A stretch of DNA of 64,000 nucleotides from Kitasatospora sp. NBC_00315 (GTDB lineage: Bacteria > Actinomycetota > Actinomycetes > Streptomycetales > Streptomycetaceae). Below the pieces are notes generated by a model that made no database searches, was not told the DNA's origin, and was given only the letters and a program-made list of their open reading frames with translations. Made by a program: the position numbers and the translations under genes. The stretch's first letter is position 1. Every line of letters starts with the position of its first letter. The DNA lies in contig NZ_CP108025.1 of the NCBI RefSeq assembly GCF_041435095.1, forward strand, positions 6,324,001 to 6,388,000. The letters run 5' to 3'. Positions 19,663 through 27,155 of this stretch are shown one piece after another.

Positions 19663-20342
19663 TGCGGGCCGGTGCAGGACGCGCCGGGCTCCTGGGTCTG
19701 CTTGCCCTGGACGTACTTGGAGAAGAACTCGCCCACCCGCGGGTCACTGGCGCTGTCCAGCACCAGCTGGGTGCCCCAGGCGCTGAGGGTGATGGTGCCC
19801 GGCTCGTCCGGGTAGGGGCTCATCAGCGAGTACGGGGTCGCCTGCACCTTGTCGGAGAGCGCCTTGATGTCGTCCGGCGTGGCCTTGGCGTTGTAGGTGA
19901 CCCAGACCGCGCCGTGCTCCAGCGAGTGCACCGCGTTCTCGTTCACCACCGGCTGGTCGTAGACGTGGCCCATGCAGTCCAGCCAGACCGGGTTGTGGTC
20001 GCCGCCGACCGGGGGCGTCTGGCCGTACGTGACCTTGGTCTGGACGTGGTTGCGGGTCAGGTTGTCGTACGTCTTCACGCCGTCGATCGGCTTGTTCGCG
20101 GCCGCCTCCGCGGCGGCCGCCTTGGCCTTCTTCTTCTGGTTCGCGTCGGTGACGATCCAGGTGCCGGTCGCCACCGCGCCGATCACCACCACACCGGCGA
20201 CGACCCCGGCGATCACCTTGTTGCGGCGGTCGCGACGCTGCTCCTCGGCGCGCAGCTCGGCGATCCGGGCCCGGCGGTCCAGGCCGGTCTGCTTGCCGGA
20301 CGGCTTGTTCGAGCTGCTCGACTGCTTCGAGGCGGAACCCAT
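19659..20342 (-). CDS. DUF3105 domain-containing membrane protein
   Basis: A 227-residue protein with a charged cytoplasmic N-terminus (Ser/Lys-rich, then Arg-rich coiled segment ~20-50), one membrane span (~55-76) and an extracytoplasmic DUF3105 domain (~100-225). The domain shows the family pattern LDCMGHVYDQPV and HSLEHGAVWVTY. Function is unknown; it usually sits beside DUF305, as here. ATG 20342 is selected over an upstream one because AAGGA precedes it. The stop overlaps the DUF305 start. Confidence 0.85.
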   Translation of the reverse strand: MGSASKQSSSSNKPSGKQTGLDRRARIAELRAEEQRRDRRNKVIAGVVAGVVVIGAVATGTWIVTDANQKKKAKAAAAEAAANKPIDGVKTYDNLTRNHVQTKVTYGQTPPVGGDHNPVWLDCMGHVYDQPVVNENAVHSLEHGAVWVTYNAKATPDDIKALSDKVQATPYSLMSPYPDEPGTITLSAWGTQLVLDSASDPRVGEFFSKYVQGKQTQEPGASCTGPQ

Positions 20343-20462
20343 GGAGATGTCCTTGTCCCCGTCGTGCGCTCTGGGCACGACGGCGTGAGAGATGGAGGAA
20401 GGCGCGGAGCCGTCGGCCCGGATCGCCCGTGGGTGCGGGCGCGGACCGGCGGTGGGTTCCGC

Positions 20463-21047
20463 TCAGGATCTGTGGATCTGCAATTCGTGCAGGTCGGGCG
20501 CGAGACGGTGGGCGACCGGGGTGCCCGGGCGCGGGGTCTCGGGCAGCGCGTCCACGGTGACCAGCCGGGGCAGGGTGCCGGGCACCGGCTGCGGCGGGGC
20601 GTTCGGAAGCTGCGACTCCTGGGCACAGGACGGGTGGCTGGAGCACCCGTTGTTGTTCCGGGGCAGGCCGTCCAGGGCCGAGCACCAGGTGTGGTCCGGC
20701 CGCTCGTCGGCGTACCGGACGGCCGGCTGTCCGTGGTGCGGGGCGCCCGAGGCCACGGTCGCCGCGAGTGCGGCGGCCCGCCCGGTCGGGGCCGCGTCGC
20801 GCGGGGCGGCGGTTCCGGTCGGCGTGGCGTCGGCGGTGCCTGCTCCGGGGGCGGTGGCGCGCGGGCCGACCGGTCCGGTGGCCGGCGCGAGCAGCGCGCC
20901 CGCCTCACCTGCGGCGGCCTGGGCGCTGGCGGCGCACGGGAGCACGGTGAGCAGTCCGACCAGGAGCAGCGACCACAGAGCGCCCACCGGGCGGCCCGCG
21001 GCTGCGGCCCTCCCCGGCCGAGGTGCTCTGGGCGCCGACGCGGTCAT
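20463..21047 (-). CDS. Secreted protein of unknown function
   Basis: A 194-residue protein with a signal peptide or anchor (~22-45, LLLVGLLTVLPCAASAQAAA). An Ala/Thr/Pro/Gly-rich mid-region is followed by a Cys-containing part (HTWCSALDGLPRNNNGCSSHPSCAQES) that may form disulphides. I recognise no family. The ATG at 21047 lies six bases after TAATAT (21054-21059, minus strand), giving a leaderless start; the in-frame GTG at 21053 would overlap that spacer and is less likely. Confidence 0.65.
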   Translation of the reverse strand: MTASAPRAPRPGRAAAAGRPVGALWSLLLVGLLTVLPCAASAQAAAGEAGALLAPATGPVGPRATAPGAGTADATPTGTAAPRDAAPTGRAAALAATVASGAPHHGQPAVRYADERPDHTWCSALDGLPRNNNGCSSHPSCAQESQLPNAPPQPVPGTLPRLVTVDALPETPRPGTPVAHRLAPDLHELQIHRS

Positions 21048-21053
21048 GCGCAC

Positions 21054-21421
21054 ATATTAATCAGCCGAACGAGTGAAGCGATGCCCCCCTCGGGCCCCGA
21101 ATTTCCGTACGCCCCCGCCCGGGAGCCCGGGTGTCGGCTCCCACGGCACCTCCGGCGACCGACCGGTGGGCGGCCCCGGACCGACAGCGGACACGGGCGG
21201 TTGCGGCACGGCGGTACACGTCGGATGCCCACCGGCCCCTTCGGCCCGGTTCGTCATCAGGGGCGCCCGTGGGTCCCCCGATCGGTGCGGCGTTGTCCCC
21301 GAATGCCGGACACCGTCGGTGCGCACGGGGAGAATGACGTCGAGTCCGGGACGCGGTCAGCCCGCTCGGCAGAGCCGCCGCGCCCGCCGGGGGACGGCAA
21401 GCACCGACCAGGAGTCGCCAG
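21054..21421. other. Intergenic region, 368 bp
   Basis: Lies between the divergent secreted-protein gene and the PP2C-like gene. It holds the TAATAT -10 of the leftward gene at 21054-21059. The rightward gene has AGGAG at 21411-21415 as its ribosome-binding site. I see no other convincing feature. Confidence 0.5.
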
Positions 21422-23485
21422 ATGAGCAACCAGGGCGCACCCGCCCAGCACCGGCCGGAGGACGACTGGTGGCACGCGGTGTACGAGGGGCCGGCCGGCA
21501 CCCTCCCGGACACGCCGGGCGCCGTGGCGGGGGAGGGCAGCGTCGACGACTGGTTCGCGACCGCCGCCGGCCTGATCGGGGCTCAGCGCACCGCCGAGAC
21601 GGGCGTGCCCGCCGAGGTGACGGGCTCGGCCGACGGGAGCGCGGACCGGTCGCCGCGGATCTGGGCACAGGCCGGCGCCGAGACGGCGGGGGTGGACGCG
21701 GAGCGGGCGCAGGCGGGCCCGGCGACGGTGAAGGCCGACCCGGCGCCCCGGGATTCGGCTCCGCGGGATTCGGCTCCGCGGGATTCGGGGCCCCGGGATT
21801 CGGCTCCGCGGGATTCGGATTCGGGGCCCCGGGACCCTGCGGCCGAGGGAGCACCGCCGGTGGCGGCGGTCGACCGGCCAAGCCTGGACGACTGGTTCGA
21901 CACCGCCCTGGGCGTGATCGGCGTGCAGCGGCCGAGCGGGAGTGCCCCGGGGCCGGTGCCCGCCGAGCGCGAGACGGAGCCAGCCGCGTCGGCCGCGCCG
22001 CCCGTGCTTGAGCCGCCCGTGCTCGGGCCCCTCGTGCCTGACGCGCCCGCGCCTGAGCCGCCCGCGTCGGACGCGGCCCGGAGGCCGGTCGGTGCCCGCA
22101 GCTCCGCGCCGGTCGAACCGGTCGGGCCGGACGAGACGCACAGGTTCCCGGCACCCTTCTGGGCCGGCCGTACCGTCCCCGCAGCGGAGCGGATCCCGGA
22201 AGTAACGCCTGACGCGGTGCCGGACGGGGCGCCGGCCGAGGTCCCGGCCGAAGGCCGCGCAACCGTTCCCGTACTCGCCGGCCCGGTCGTCCCGGCGGCG
22301 GAACCCGCGCCCGCCGTCTCCTCGGAGGAGCCCGCTCCGGCCGGGGCGCCCACTCCCGTCAGATCCACCCCTCCCGCCGTGCCGCCCACTCCCGTCAGGT
22401 CGGCCCCTCCCGCTGTGCCGCCCGCTCCCGTCAGGTCGGCCCCTCCCGTGCCGGCCGTCCCCGTCCGTCCGGCAGGCCGCGCTGGGGGCGCCGAACCGGC
22501 GGCGCCCGCGCCGCCGCACGTGGGGGAGCGCCCGCCCACCTACGGCCCGGAGCCGACCGCCGTCCCGGCCGCCGATCCGGAGGCGCTGGGCGTGATCGTC
22601 CCCGACACCGCGCTGGAGGGGGCGCAGTACGCGTCGGCCACCCTGCGGGCCGCCTCCGTCCGGGGCGACTCGGCCCGCCACCGGGGCGAACCCCGCCGCG
22701 ACAGCCTGCTGGTGACCCGCTTCGGCGACGGCCCCGACGGGCTCCTCCTCGCCGTCCTCGGCGGCTACGGCCGTACCGAGGGGCAGCGGGAACCGGCCCC
22801 CCAGGAGGTGGCCGCCGCCACCGCCGAGGCCTGCCGACAGCTCGCCTCCGCCGTCGGCCGCAGCCGCGCCGAACTCGCCGCCGACCTTCGTGCGGGCGCC
22901 CGGGACCGGCTCCGCTACGGCCTGCAGCGCCTCGCCACCGGTGCCTGCGCGCCGCTGCGCGCCCTGGTCACGGACACCCCCGTGCCGGTCACGGAGGCCC
23001 ACTCCCTCCTCACCGACGCTCCCGAGCCGCCCGGTGCCGAGACCCGGGACGAGTGGCCCGAGCAGCCCCCACCGGGATCGCTGCACTGCCTCCTGCTCTC
23101 CCTGGACCCGGAGGCGGCCTACCGCGCGGCGTTCGGGGTGGGGCCGGGTGGTCTCTACCTGCTTCGCTCCGGCCACTGGATCGACGCGTACGCCGCCCGC
23201 CTGCTGCACCACCCGGACGGTCACCCGCCGGTGCCCGCCGAGGCGGTGCCCGATCCCCGTCCCTTCCGGTTCCGGCTGGTGCCGGCCACGTCCGGCGACA
23301 TCCTGGTGCTCTGCACGCCCGGCCTGGCCGGGCCGATCGCCGACGAGCCCGCCGTCGCGCACTTCCTGGCCTCGCACTGGGCGCACCCCCACCCGCCGGG
23401 TACGGTCGACTTCCTCCGTCAGGTGCAGGTCCGGGCCAAGGGGTATGCCGACGACCGGACGGCCGCCGCACTCTGGACAGAGTGA
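21422..23485 (+). CDS. PP2C-like protein with long disordered N-terminal region
   Basis: A 687-residue, apparently cytoplasmic protein. The C-terminal ~270 residues resemble an actinobacterial PP2C-type phosphatase: VRGDSARHRGEPRRDSLLVTRFG at the front, GDILVLCTPGLAG near the end, and YADDRTAAALW in place of the final DD motif. However, the metal-binding Asp expected in the ADGxG segment appears to be replaced (LLAVLGGYG), so activity is doubtful. The first ~400 residues are Pro/Ala/Glu-rich and contain EDDWW (14-17), VDDWFATAAGLIGAQR (41-56) and LDDWFDTALGVIGVQR (155-170), which look like repeated short linear motifs. No signal peptide or membrane span. Confidence 0.65.
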   Translation: MSNQGAPAQHRPEDDWWHAVYEGPAGTLPDTPGAVAGEGSVDDWFATAAGLIGAQRTAETGVPAEVTGSADGSADRSPRIWAQAGAETAGVDAERAQAGPATVKADPAPRDSAPRDSAPRDSGPRDSAPRDSDSGPRDPAAEGAPPVAAVDRPSLDDWFDTALGVIGVQRPSGSAPGPVPAERETEPAASAAPPVLEPPVLGPLVPDAPAPEPPASDAARRPVGARSSAPVEPVGPDETHRFPAPFWAGRTVPAAERIPEVTPDAVPDGAPAEVPAEGRATVPVLAGPVVPAAEPAPAVSSEEPAPAGAPTPVRSTPPAVPPTPVRSAPPAVPPAPVRSAPPVPAVPVRPAGRAGGAEPAAPAPPHVGERPPTYGPEPTAVPAADPEALGVIVPDTALEGAQYASATLRAASVRGDSARHRGEPRRDSLLVTRFGDGPDGLLLAVLGGYGRTEGQREPAPQEVAAATAEACRQLASAVGRSRAELAADLRAGARDRLRYGLQRLATGACAPLRALVTDTPVPVTEAHSLLTDAPEPPGAETRDEWPEQPPPGSLHCLLLSLDPEAAYRAAFGVGPGGLYLLRSGHWIDAYAARLLHHPDGHPPVPAEAVPDPRPFRFRLVPATSGDILVLCTPGLAGPIADEPAVAHFLASHWAHPHPPGTVDFLRQVQVRAKGYADDRTAAALWTE
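21753..21832 (+). repeat. 15-bp-based tandem repeats encoding PRDSA units
   Basis: Near-identical units of GGATTCGGCTCCGCG run in frame through this part of the PP2C-like gene and encode repeated PRDS(A/G) pentapeptides (about residues 107-138). Copies vary between GGCTCC and GGGGCC, so they are partly degenerate. Confidence 0.75.
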
Positions 23486-23551
23486 TCCACGAGCGGGCCC
23501 GCCGCCTGGCCCCCGGGCCCCGTCACCCCTGGGCCGCCTCCGCCGGGCCGG

Positions 23552-24154
23552 TCAGCGTCGGCCGAGCAGCGCCGCCGCGCCGGCGGCCGTCTGGGCCAGC
23601 GCCTCGGTGCGGCGGGCACCGGGCAGCCCGATCGCCAGCGGAACGGCGAAGCCGTCCAGCAGCGCGCGGAGTTGGACGGCCCGGTCGTTCGCCGGTCCGG
23701 GGGTGAACGCCCCGCAGGTCGTCCCCTCCTCGATCAGCGCGACCAGGTCGGCCTGCCAGGGGCCCTCGATGTCGAGCTGGCCCTGCCGGATCTCCGCACT
23801 CGCGGGCGAGCGCCCCCAGACCTCGACCCAGAGGATCCACCGGGGGTCGCCCGGGCCCTCGGGAAGGTACAGCCGCCGGTACTCCGAGAGCCGGTCCCAC
23901 ACGTCGTCCTCGGAGCGCGCCAGCGCGGCCTGCCGACGGCTGCCGAGCTGCTCCTCGCTCCAGCGGAGTGTCTCCAGCAGGAGCTGGTCCTTGCTGCCGA
24001 AGTAGTAGAGGAGATGGCCGGCGCTCATCTGGAGCTGCTTCCCGAGGCCCGCCATGGTCAGCTTGGCGAGCCCGTGCTCGGCGATCGCGGCCCGCGCGAC
24101 GGCGAACACCTCCTCGCGGGGGCGCGCCGGGCGGCGCGGCCGGGGGTCCGCCAT
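23552..24154 (-). CDS. TetR-family transcriptional regulator
   Basis: A 200-residue regulator with an N-terminal helix-turn-helix (about 15-60; LTMAGLGKQLQMSAGHLLYYFGSKDQLL is the typical recognition region) and an all-helical ligand domain. The pattern LPEGPGDPRWILWVEVW is typical of TetR proteins with the BetI-like C-terminal domain. AGGAGGAGA precedes the ATG. It sits convergent to the PP2C-like gene and upstream of a 508-bp gap. Target genes are not evident. Confidence 0.88.
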   Translation of the reverse strand: MADPRPRRPARPREEVFAVARAAIAEHGLAKLTMAGLGKQLQMSAGHLLYYFGSKDQLLLETLRWSEEQLGSRRQAALARSEDDVWDRLSEYRRLYLPEGPGDPRWILWVEVWGRSPASAEIRQGQLDIEGPWQADLVALIEEGTTCGAFTPGPANDRAVQLRALLDGFAVPLAIGLPGARRTEALAQTAAGAAALLGRR

Positions 24155-24649
24155 GGTGTGTTCTCCTCCTGCTGCCGGTCGACCCTCACGATACGTGGCC
24201 CGGTCTGCCGACCTCGCGCTCCGTGGAGGCGCCGCCCGGTCTTGACGGCGGGCACGGCCGGCGCCGGAGGACCGCCCTGGCAGGCCGGTACCCAGGTGGT
24301 GCGGTCCTTCAGGTTCGAGCCGAACGCGTGGGTGGATGCCGGATCGGGCCCGACGGTCAGCACGGTGTGCGCGCCGGCGACCGCAGGCTCCTGGTCGATC
24401 TCACGACCACCGACCACCGACCACCGACCGCCGACCACCGCCGCCGCACCGGCCGCGCCCTGGACCGCTTCTGCGAGCTCTGCCGGCACTGAACGAAGCC
24501 GGCCTCGCACGCGATGGCCGTGGGTCGCCGCTCCGAGCTGCCCGCAGACAGGAGCCGTCCGAGGTCTGACGGAACGGCCCCGCGGACCGCCGCGACGACA
24601 CCCGCCCGACCCTCCGCGCCGGTGAACCGGCTGTTCAGGGGCCAGGCGG
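24155..24649. other. Intergenic region with 7-bp tandem repeats, possible gene remnant
   Basis: About 500 bp without a supportable gene. It carries five GACC(A/G)CC heptads (24405-24439). Frames on both strands are short and of unusual composition. A fragment near 24297-24330 vaguely resembles a TnpB start, but not enough to call. It may be decayed coding sequence. Confidence 0.35.
24405..24439. repeat. Heptad tandem repeat GACCACC x5
   Basis: Five consecutive 7-bp units, four GACCACC and one GACCGCC. A related heptad array (ACCGATC x3) occurs at 41844-41864. Confidence 0.8.
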
Positions 24650-24655
24650 TACCGT
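24650..24655 (+). promoter_or_regulatory. -10 element TACCGT, leaderless-type promoter of YCII gene
   Basis: TACCGT is followed after seven bases by ATG 24663, with no ribosome-binding site, as in leaderless actinobacterial mRNAs. Confidence 0.45.
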
Positions 24656-24662
24656 CGGCACC

Positions 24663-24929
24663 ATGATGATCGTCGAACTCGCCCTCACACTCGATCCGGA
24701 ACGTCTCGCCGCGCGCCCGGCCCACCGGGAGAAGCTGGCCGTCCTGCACGCGGACGGGCGGCTGATCGCCGCCGGGCCCTGGGAGGGGGACACCGGCGCC
24801 CTGCTGCTGTTCGACGTCGAGCGACCGGAGTTGGAGCTCATCCTCGACGCCGACCCGTACTACAGGACGCCCGGCGTCGAGGTGGCGGCCGTCCGCGAGT
24901 GGAACCCGGTGTTCGGCCTGTCCCGCTGA
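24663..24929 (+). CDS. YCII-related small protein
   Basis: An 88-residue single-domain protein of the YCII-like (dimeric alpha-beta barrel) superfamily: LALTLDPERLAARPAHREKLAVLHADGRLIAAGPWEGDTGALLLFDV is the typical HxxxLxxLxxxGxLxxxGP pattern. Such proteins may be small-molecule enzymes or binding proteins; the role is unknown. The start is ATG 24663, apparently leaderless. Confidence 0.75.
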   Translation: MMIVELALTLDPERLAARPAHREKLAVLHADGRLIAAGPWEGDTGALLLFDVERPELELILDADPYYRTPGVEVAAVREWNPVFGLSR

Positions 24930-25181
24930 CCGCGGCGGCCCCCGCTCGTCACCCCGTCCGGCCCCCGCGGCGTCCCGGGCGTCCCGGCCCCGGCATCGCC
25001 TGCGGAACGGGAGCCGTCCGTCACCCCGTCCGCCTCGGCGCTGCCCGGCCCGCCTCGCCACCGCCCGGGCGGCCGTCGGGGCGGCCCGGAACCCGGCTCG
25101 CGGCCGCCCGATCCGGGCCGGTCGGCGCCCGCCCGAAAAGCGGCCGGGCGGCCGGTTGGCGAGCCCGATCATCCCGCGACA
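24930..25181. other. Intergenic region, no gene seen
   Basis: G+C-rich spacer after the YCII gene. Nothing recognisable until the inverted repeat at 25182. Confidence 0.4.
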
Positions 25182-25229
25182 CTTACCCCTGGTAAGCCAC
25201 TTGACCTGCGGGCCGGATCAGCCGATACC
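25182..25229 (+). promoter_or_regulatory. Promoter TTGACC-N17-GATACC with adjacent inverted repeat
   Basis: A -35 TTGACC (25201-25206) and -10 GATACC (25224-25229) are 17 bp apart, a vegetative-type promoter. Immediately upstream, CTTACC-CCT-GGTAAG (25182-25196) is a perfect 6-bp inverted repeat, suitable as an activator or repressor site. The promoter faces the small membrane-protein gene at 25267. Confidence 0.5.
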
Positions 25230-25266
25230 CATCAACGGCAGCTGAACTCGCACCCGAGAGGCCCCC

Positions 25267-25449
25267 GTGATGTGGCTCCGCATCCTGACCGCCGCAGGCA
25301 TCCTCCTGGTCGCCGCGAGCGCGGTGTTCGTCCTCGCCCGGTGCACCTCGGGCGCCGCCGGTGAACGAGCCGGACCGACCGAGCCGGACACCCGGACGTC
25401 CGCCGTCGAGAGCGGGCTGATCCCGGGGCCGGAGGAGGAGTGCTTGTGA
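25267..25449 (+). CDS. Small single-span membrane protein
   Basis: A 60-residue frame (GTG 25267, or ATG 25270) with one hydrophobic span (ILTAAGILLVAASAVFVLA, ~6-24), a Cys soon after it and a polar Thr/Glu-rich tail. GAGAGG lies upstream at plausible spacing, and a good promoter precedes it. I recognise no family. It is convergent with the MerR gene, 19 bp away. Confidence 0.5.
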   Translation: MMWLRILTAAGILLVAASAVFVLARCTSGAAGERAGPTEPDTRTSAVESGLIPGPEEECL

Positions 25450-25468
25450 CCGGCCGCAGCGGTCGCGG

Positions 25469-25864
25469 TCAACCGGTTCCGGAGGGCCGCCGCGTGAGAG
25501 CGCCGGAGGCGTGCAGGGCGAGGCTCTCGCGCAGGTGGGCCAGCCGGTCGATCTCGGCGTCGAGGGCCGCCAGCCTGCGGCCGACGACCCCGGAGCCGGG
25601 CGAGCCGGGTTCGACGGAGCCGCACCGGGGCGGCGGGTCCTGGCCGAGCAGGTGCAGGCGGTCGGCGCAGCCGCGCAGGTCCTCGATGGTGAGCCCGAGG
25701 GCCAGCAGCTCGCGGATGACCCGCACGCGGGCGATCTCGCCCGGCCCGTACTCCCGTTGCCCGGAGGACGTCCGGACGGGCGGGGGCAGGAGTCCGCGCT
25801 GCTCGTAGAGCCTCAGCGCCCTCGGTGTGGCCCCGGCCGCAGCTGCCGCGTCGCCGATCCGCAT
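25469..25864 (-). CDS. MerR-family transcriptional regulator
   Basis: A 131-residue regulator with the winged helix-turn-helix at the N-terminus (MRIGDAAAAAGATPRALRLY, then EQRGLLPPPVRTSSGQREY) and a helical dimerisation region. A Cys pair (Cys75-Cys89 region, RGCAD and PPRCGSV) could bind a metal or electrophile, but the motif is not that of known metal sensors. It follows the oxidoreductase gene by 110 bp on the same strand. A MerR-type promoter with a palindrome in its long spacer precedes the oxidoreductase, so this protein probably activates the pair including itself. Confidence 0.88.
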   Translation of the reverse strand: MRIGDAAAAAGATPRALRLYEQRGLLPPPVRTSSGQREYGPGEIARVRVIRELLALGLTIEDLRGCADRLHLLGQDPPPRCGSVEPGSPGSGVVGRRLAALDAEIDRLAHLRESLALHASGALTRRPSGTG

Positions 25865-25974
25865 GCTGTCCCCCGCTCCCCGAACTCCGCCGTGGACCGC
25901 CCCCGGCCGGTGCCGCGCAGCCACCGCCGGCGTCACGACGCCCGGCGACTGCACGACGACGGCGCCACAACTCC

Positions 25975-27000
25975 CTACGGTTCCACGACGACGGCGCCGA
26001 AGTGCCTGCCCTCGATCATCTCCTGCAACGCCTGCGGCGCGCGATCGATGCCCGCGATCCGGGTGTGGGGGAAGCGGATCTCTCCGGAGCGCAGCCAGTC
26101 GCCGAAGCGGCCGGTCCACTCCCGCTCCACGTCCGGGTGGTCGGCGCCGCTGTATCCGCGCAGCGAGACGCCCTTGACGACCAGGCGGAAGGCGTCGATC
26201 TCCACCGGTGCGCTGCCACCGGCCAGTTGCGCCGACAGCTGCCCGGACAGCGTTCCGACCAGGACGAACCGCGCGCCCTGCCGGGCCGCACCGAGTGCCG
26301 CGACCAGTTGATCGCCGGCCACGGTGTCCACCAGGACGTCGACACCCTCCGGCGCGGCCTTCGCGAGCTGCGCCGCGATCGGCTCGCCCCCACGCAGCAG
26401 GACCGCGTCGTAGCCGAGTTCGGCAACCAGGCGGTCGGCCTTCGCGGGCGAGCCGGTGGTGCCGATCACCCTTCCGGCGCCCAGCAACCGGGCGATCTGC
26501 CCGGCGAGCGATCCCACGGCTCCCGCCGCGCCGGTGACGAGGACGGTGTCGCCCGCGCGGACCTCGGCGAGCCGGGTCAGGGCGCCGTAGGCGGCCGACC
26601 CGGGGGAGAGGTGGGCGACGGGATCGGGCAGGGTGCCGTCCAGCGGGGTGCAGTCCGCGGCGGCGACCAGGGCGTACTCCCGCCAGCCGAGCAGGTGGGA
26701 CACCATGTCGCCGATGCGCAGCGGGCTCCCCGCCGCCGCGGCCACGACCTCGCCGACGGCGGGCCCGAACAGCACGTCCCCGCTGCGCAGCGGCGGCAGT
26801 GGCACGCCCTCGACCTCCCCGCCGATCAGCGTCCGCAGGCCGGGGAAGACCAGGAAGTGCCGGTTCCTGACCAGGACCTGGCCCGCCCCGGGCACGGGCA
26901 GGGGCGTCTCGACGACCGCGAGGTGCTCCCTCCCGGGCAGCCCCTCGGGGACGGTGGCGAGTCGGACTTCGCGGGACGTACGGGGCAGGGCTTCGGTCAC
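25975..27000 (-). CDS. NADP-dependent medium-chain oxidoreductase (CurA-like)
   Basis: Zinc-free MDR-superfamily reductase of 341 residues, similar to curcumin reductase CurA and 2-alkenal reductases that use NADPH to reduce activated double bonds. The Rossmann segment VLVTGAAGAVGSLAGQIARLLG is at about 150-171. The start is GTG 27000 with AGGAGA upstream. It is the first gene of an operon with merR, behind a MerR-type promoter. A role in detoxifying electrophiles that the regulator senses is inferred. Confidence 0.87.
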   Translation of the reverse strand: MTEALPRTSREVRLATVPEGLPGREHLAVVETPLPVPGAGQVLVRNRHFLVFPGLRTLIGGEVEGVPLPPLRSGDVLFGPAVGEVVAAAAGSPLRIGDMVSHLLGWREYALVAAADCTPLDGTLPDPVAHLSPGSAAYGALTRLAEVRAGDTVLVTGAAGAVGSLAGQIARLLGAGRVIGTTGSPAKADRLVAELGYDAVLLRGGEPIAAQLAKAAPEGVDVLVDTVAGDQLVAALGAARQGARFVLVGTLSGQLSAQLAGGSAPVEIDAFRLVVKGVSLRGYSGADHPDVEREWTGRFGDWLRSGEIRFPHTRIAGIDRAPQALQEMIEGRHFGAVVVEP

Positions 27001-27026
27001 GGTCGTCTCCTGGGCGGGCTCGGGAC

Positions 27027-27089
27027 AGCGTCGGCGCACTCCGGCGACGACAGGCCGTGGGCCCGCGGCCGCCGGAGTGCGCCGACGCT
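27027..27089. repeat. 20-bp perfect inverted repeat at the oxidoreductase promoter
   Basis: AGCGTCGGCGCACTCCGGCG (27027-27046) is exactly reverse-complemented at 27070-27089, with a 23-base loop. The right arm overlaps the -10 of the MerR-type promoter. It also lies 67 bp downstream of the agmatine deiminase stop. It could be that gene's terminator, a second operator, or an mRNA leader hairpin. Confidence 0.8.
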
Positions 27090-27116
27090 AACTCCTGACC
27101 CGCGGGTCAGGGTCAA
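27085..27116 (-). promoter_or_regulatory. MerR-type promoter and operator
   Basis: On the minus strand, -35 TTGACC (27116-27111) and -10 TAGCGT (27090-27085) are 20 bp apart (19 if the -10 is shifted one base). The spacer contains most of an 18-bp perfect palindrome CCTGACCCGCGGGTCAGG (27094-27111). A long spacer filled by a palindrome is the hallmark of promoters activated by MerR proteins. It would drive the oxidoreductase and merR. Confidence 0.75.
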
Positions 27117-27155
27117 GCCGATCCCGTCCCTGTCCCGCACGAACCTGACGGTGGC

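Noticed and set aside
24155-24649. Remnant of a TnpB-type transposase
   Set aside because: A few residues near 24297-24330 look like a TnpB start, but no zinc-finger or DED motifs, guide RNA or ends can be seen. Too little evidence.
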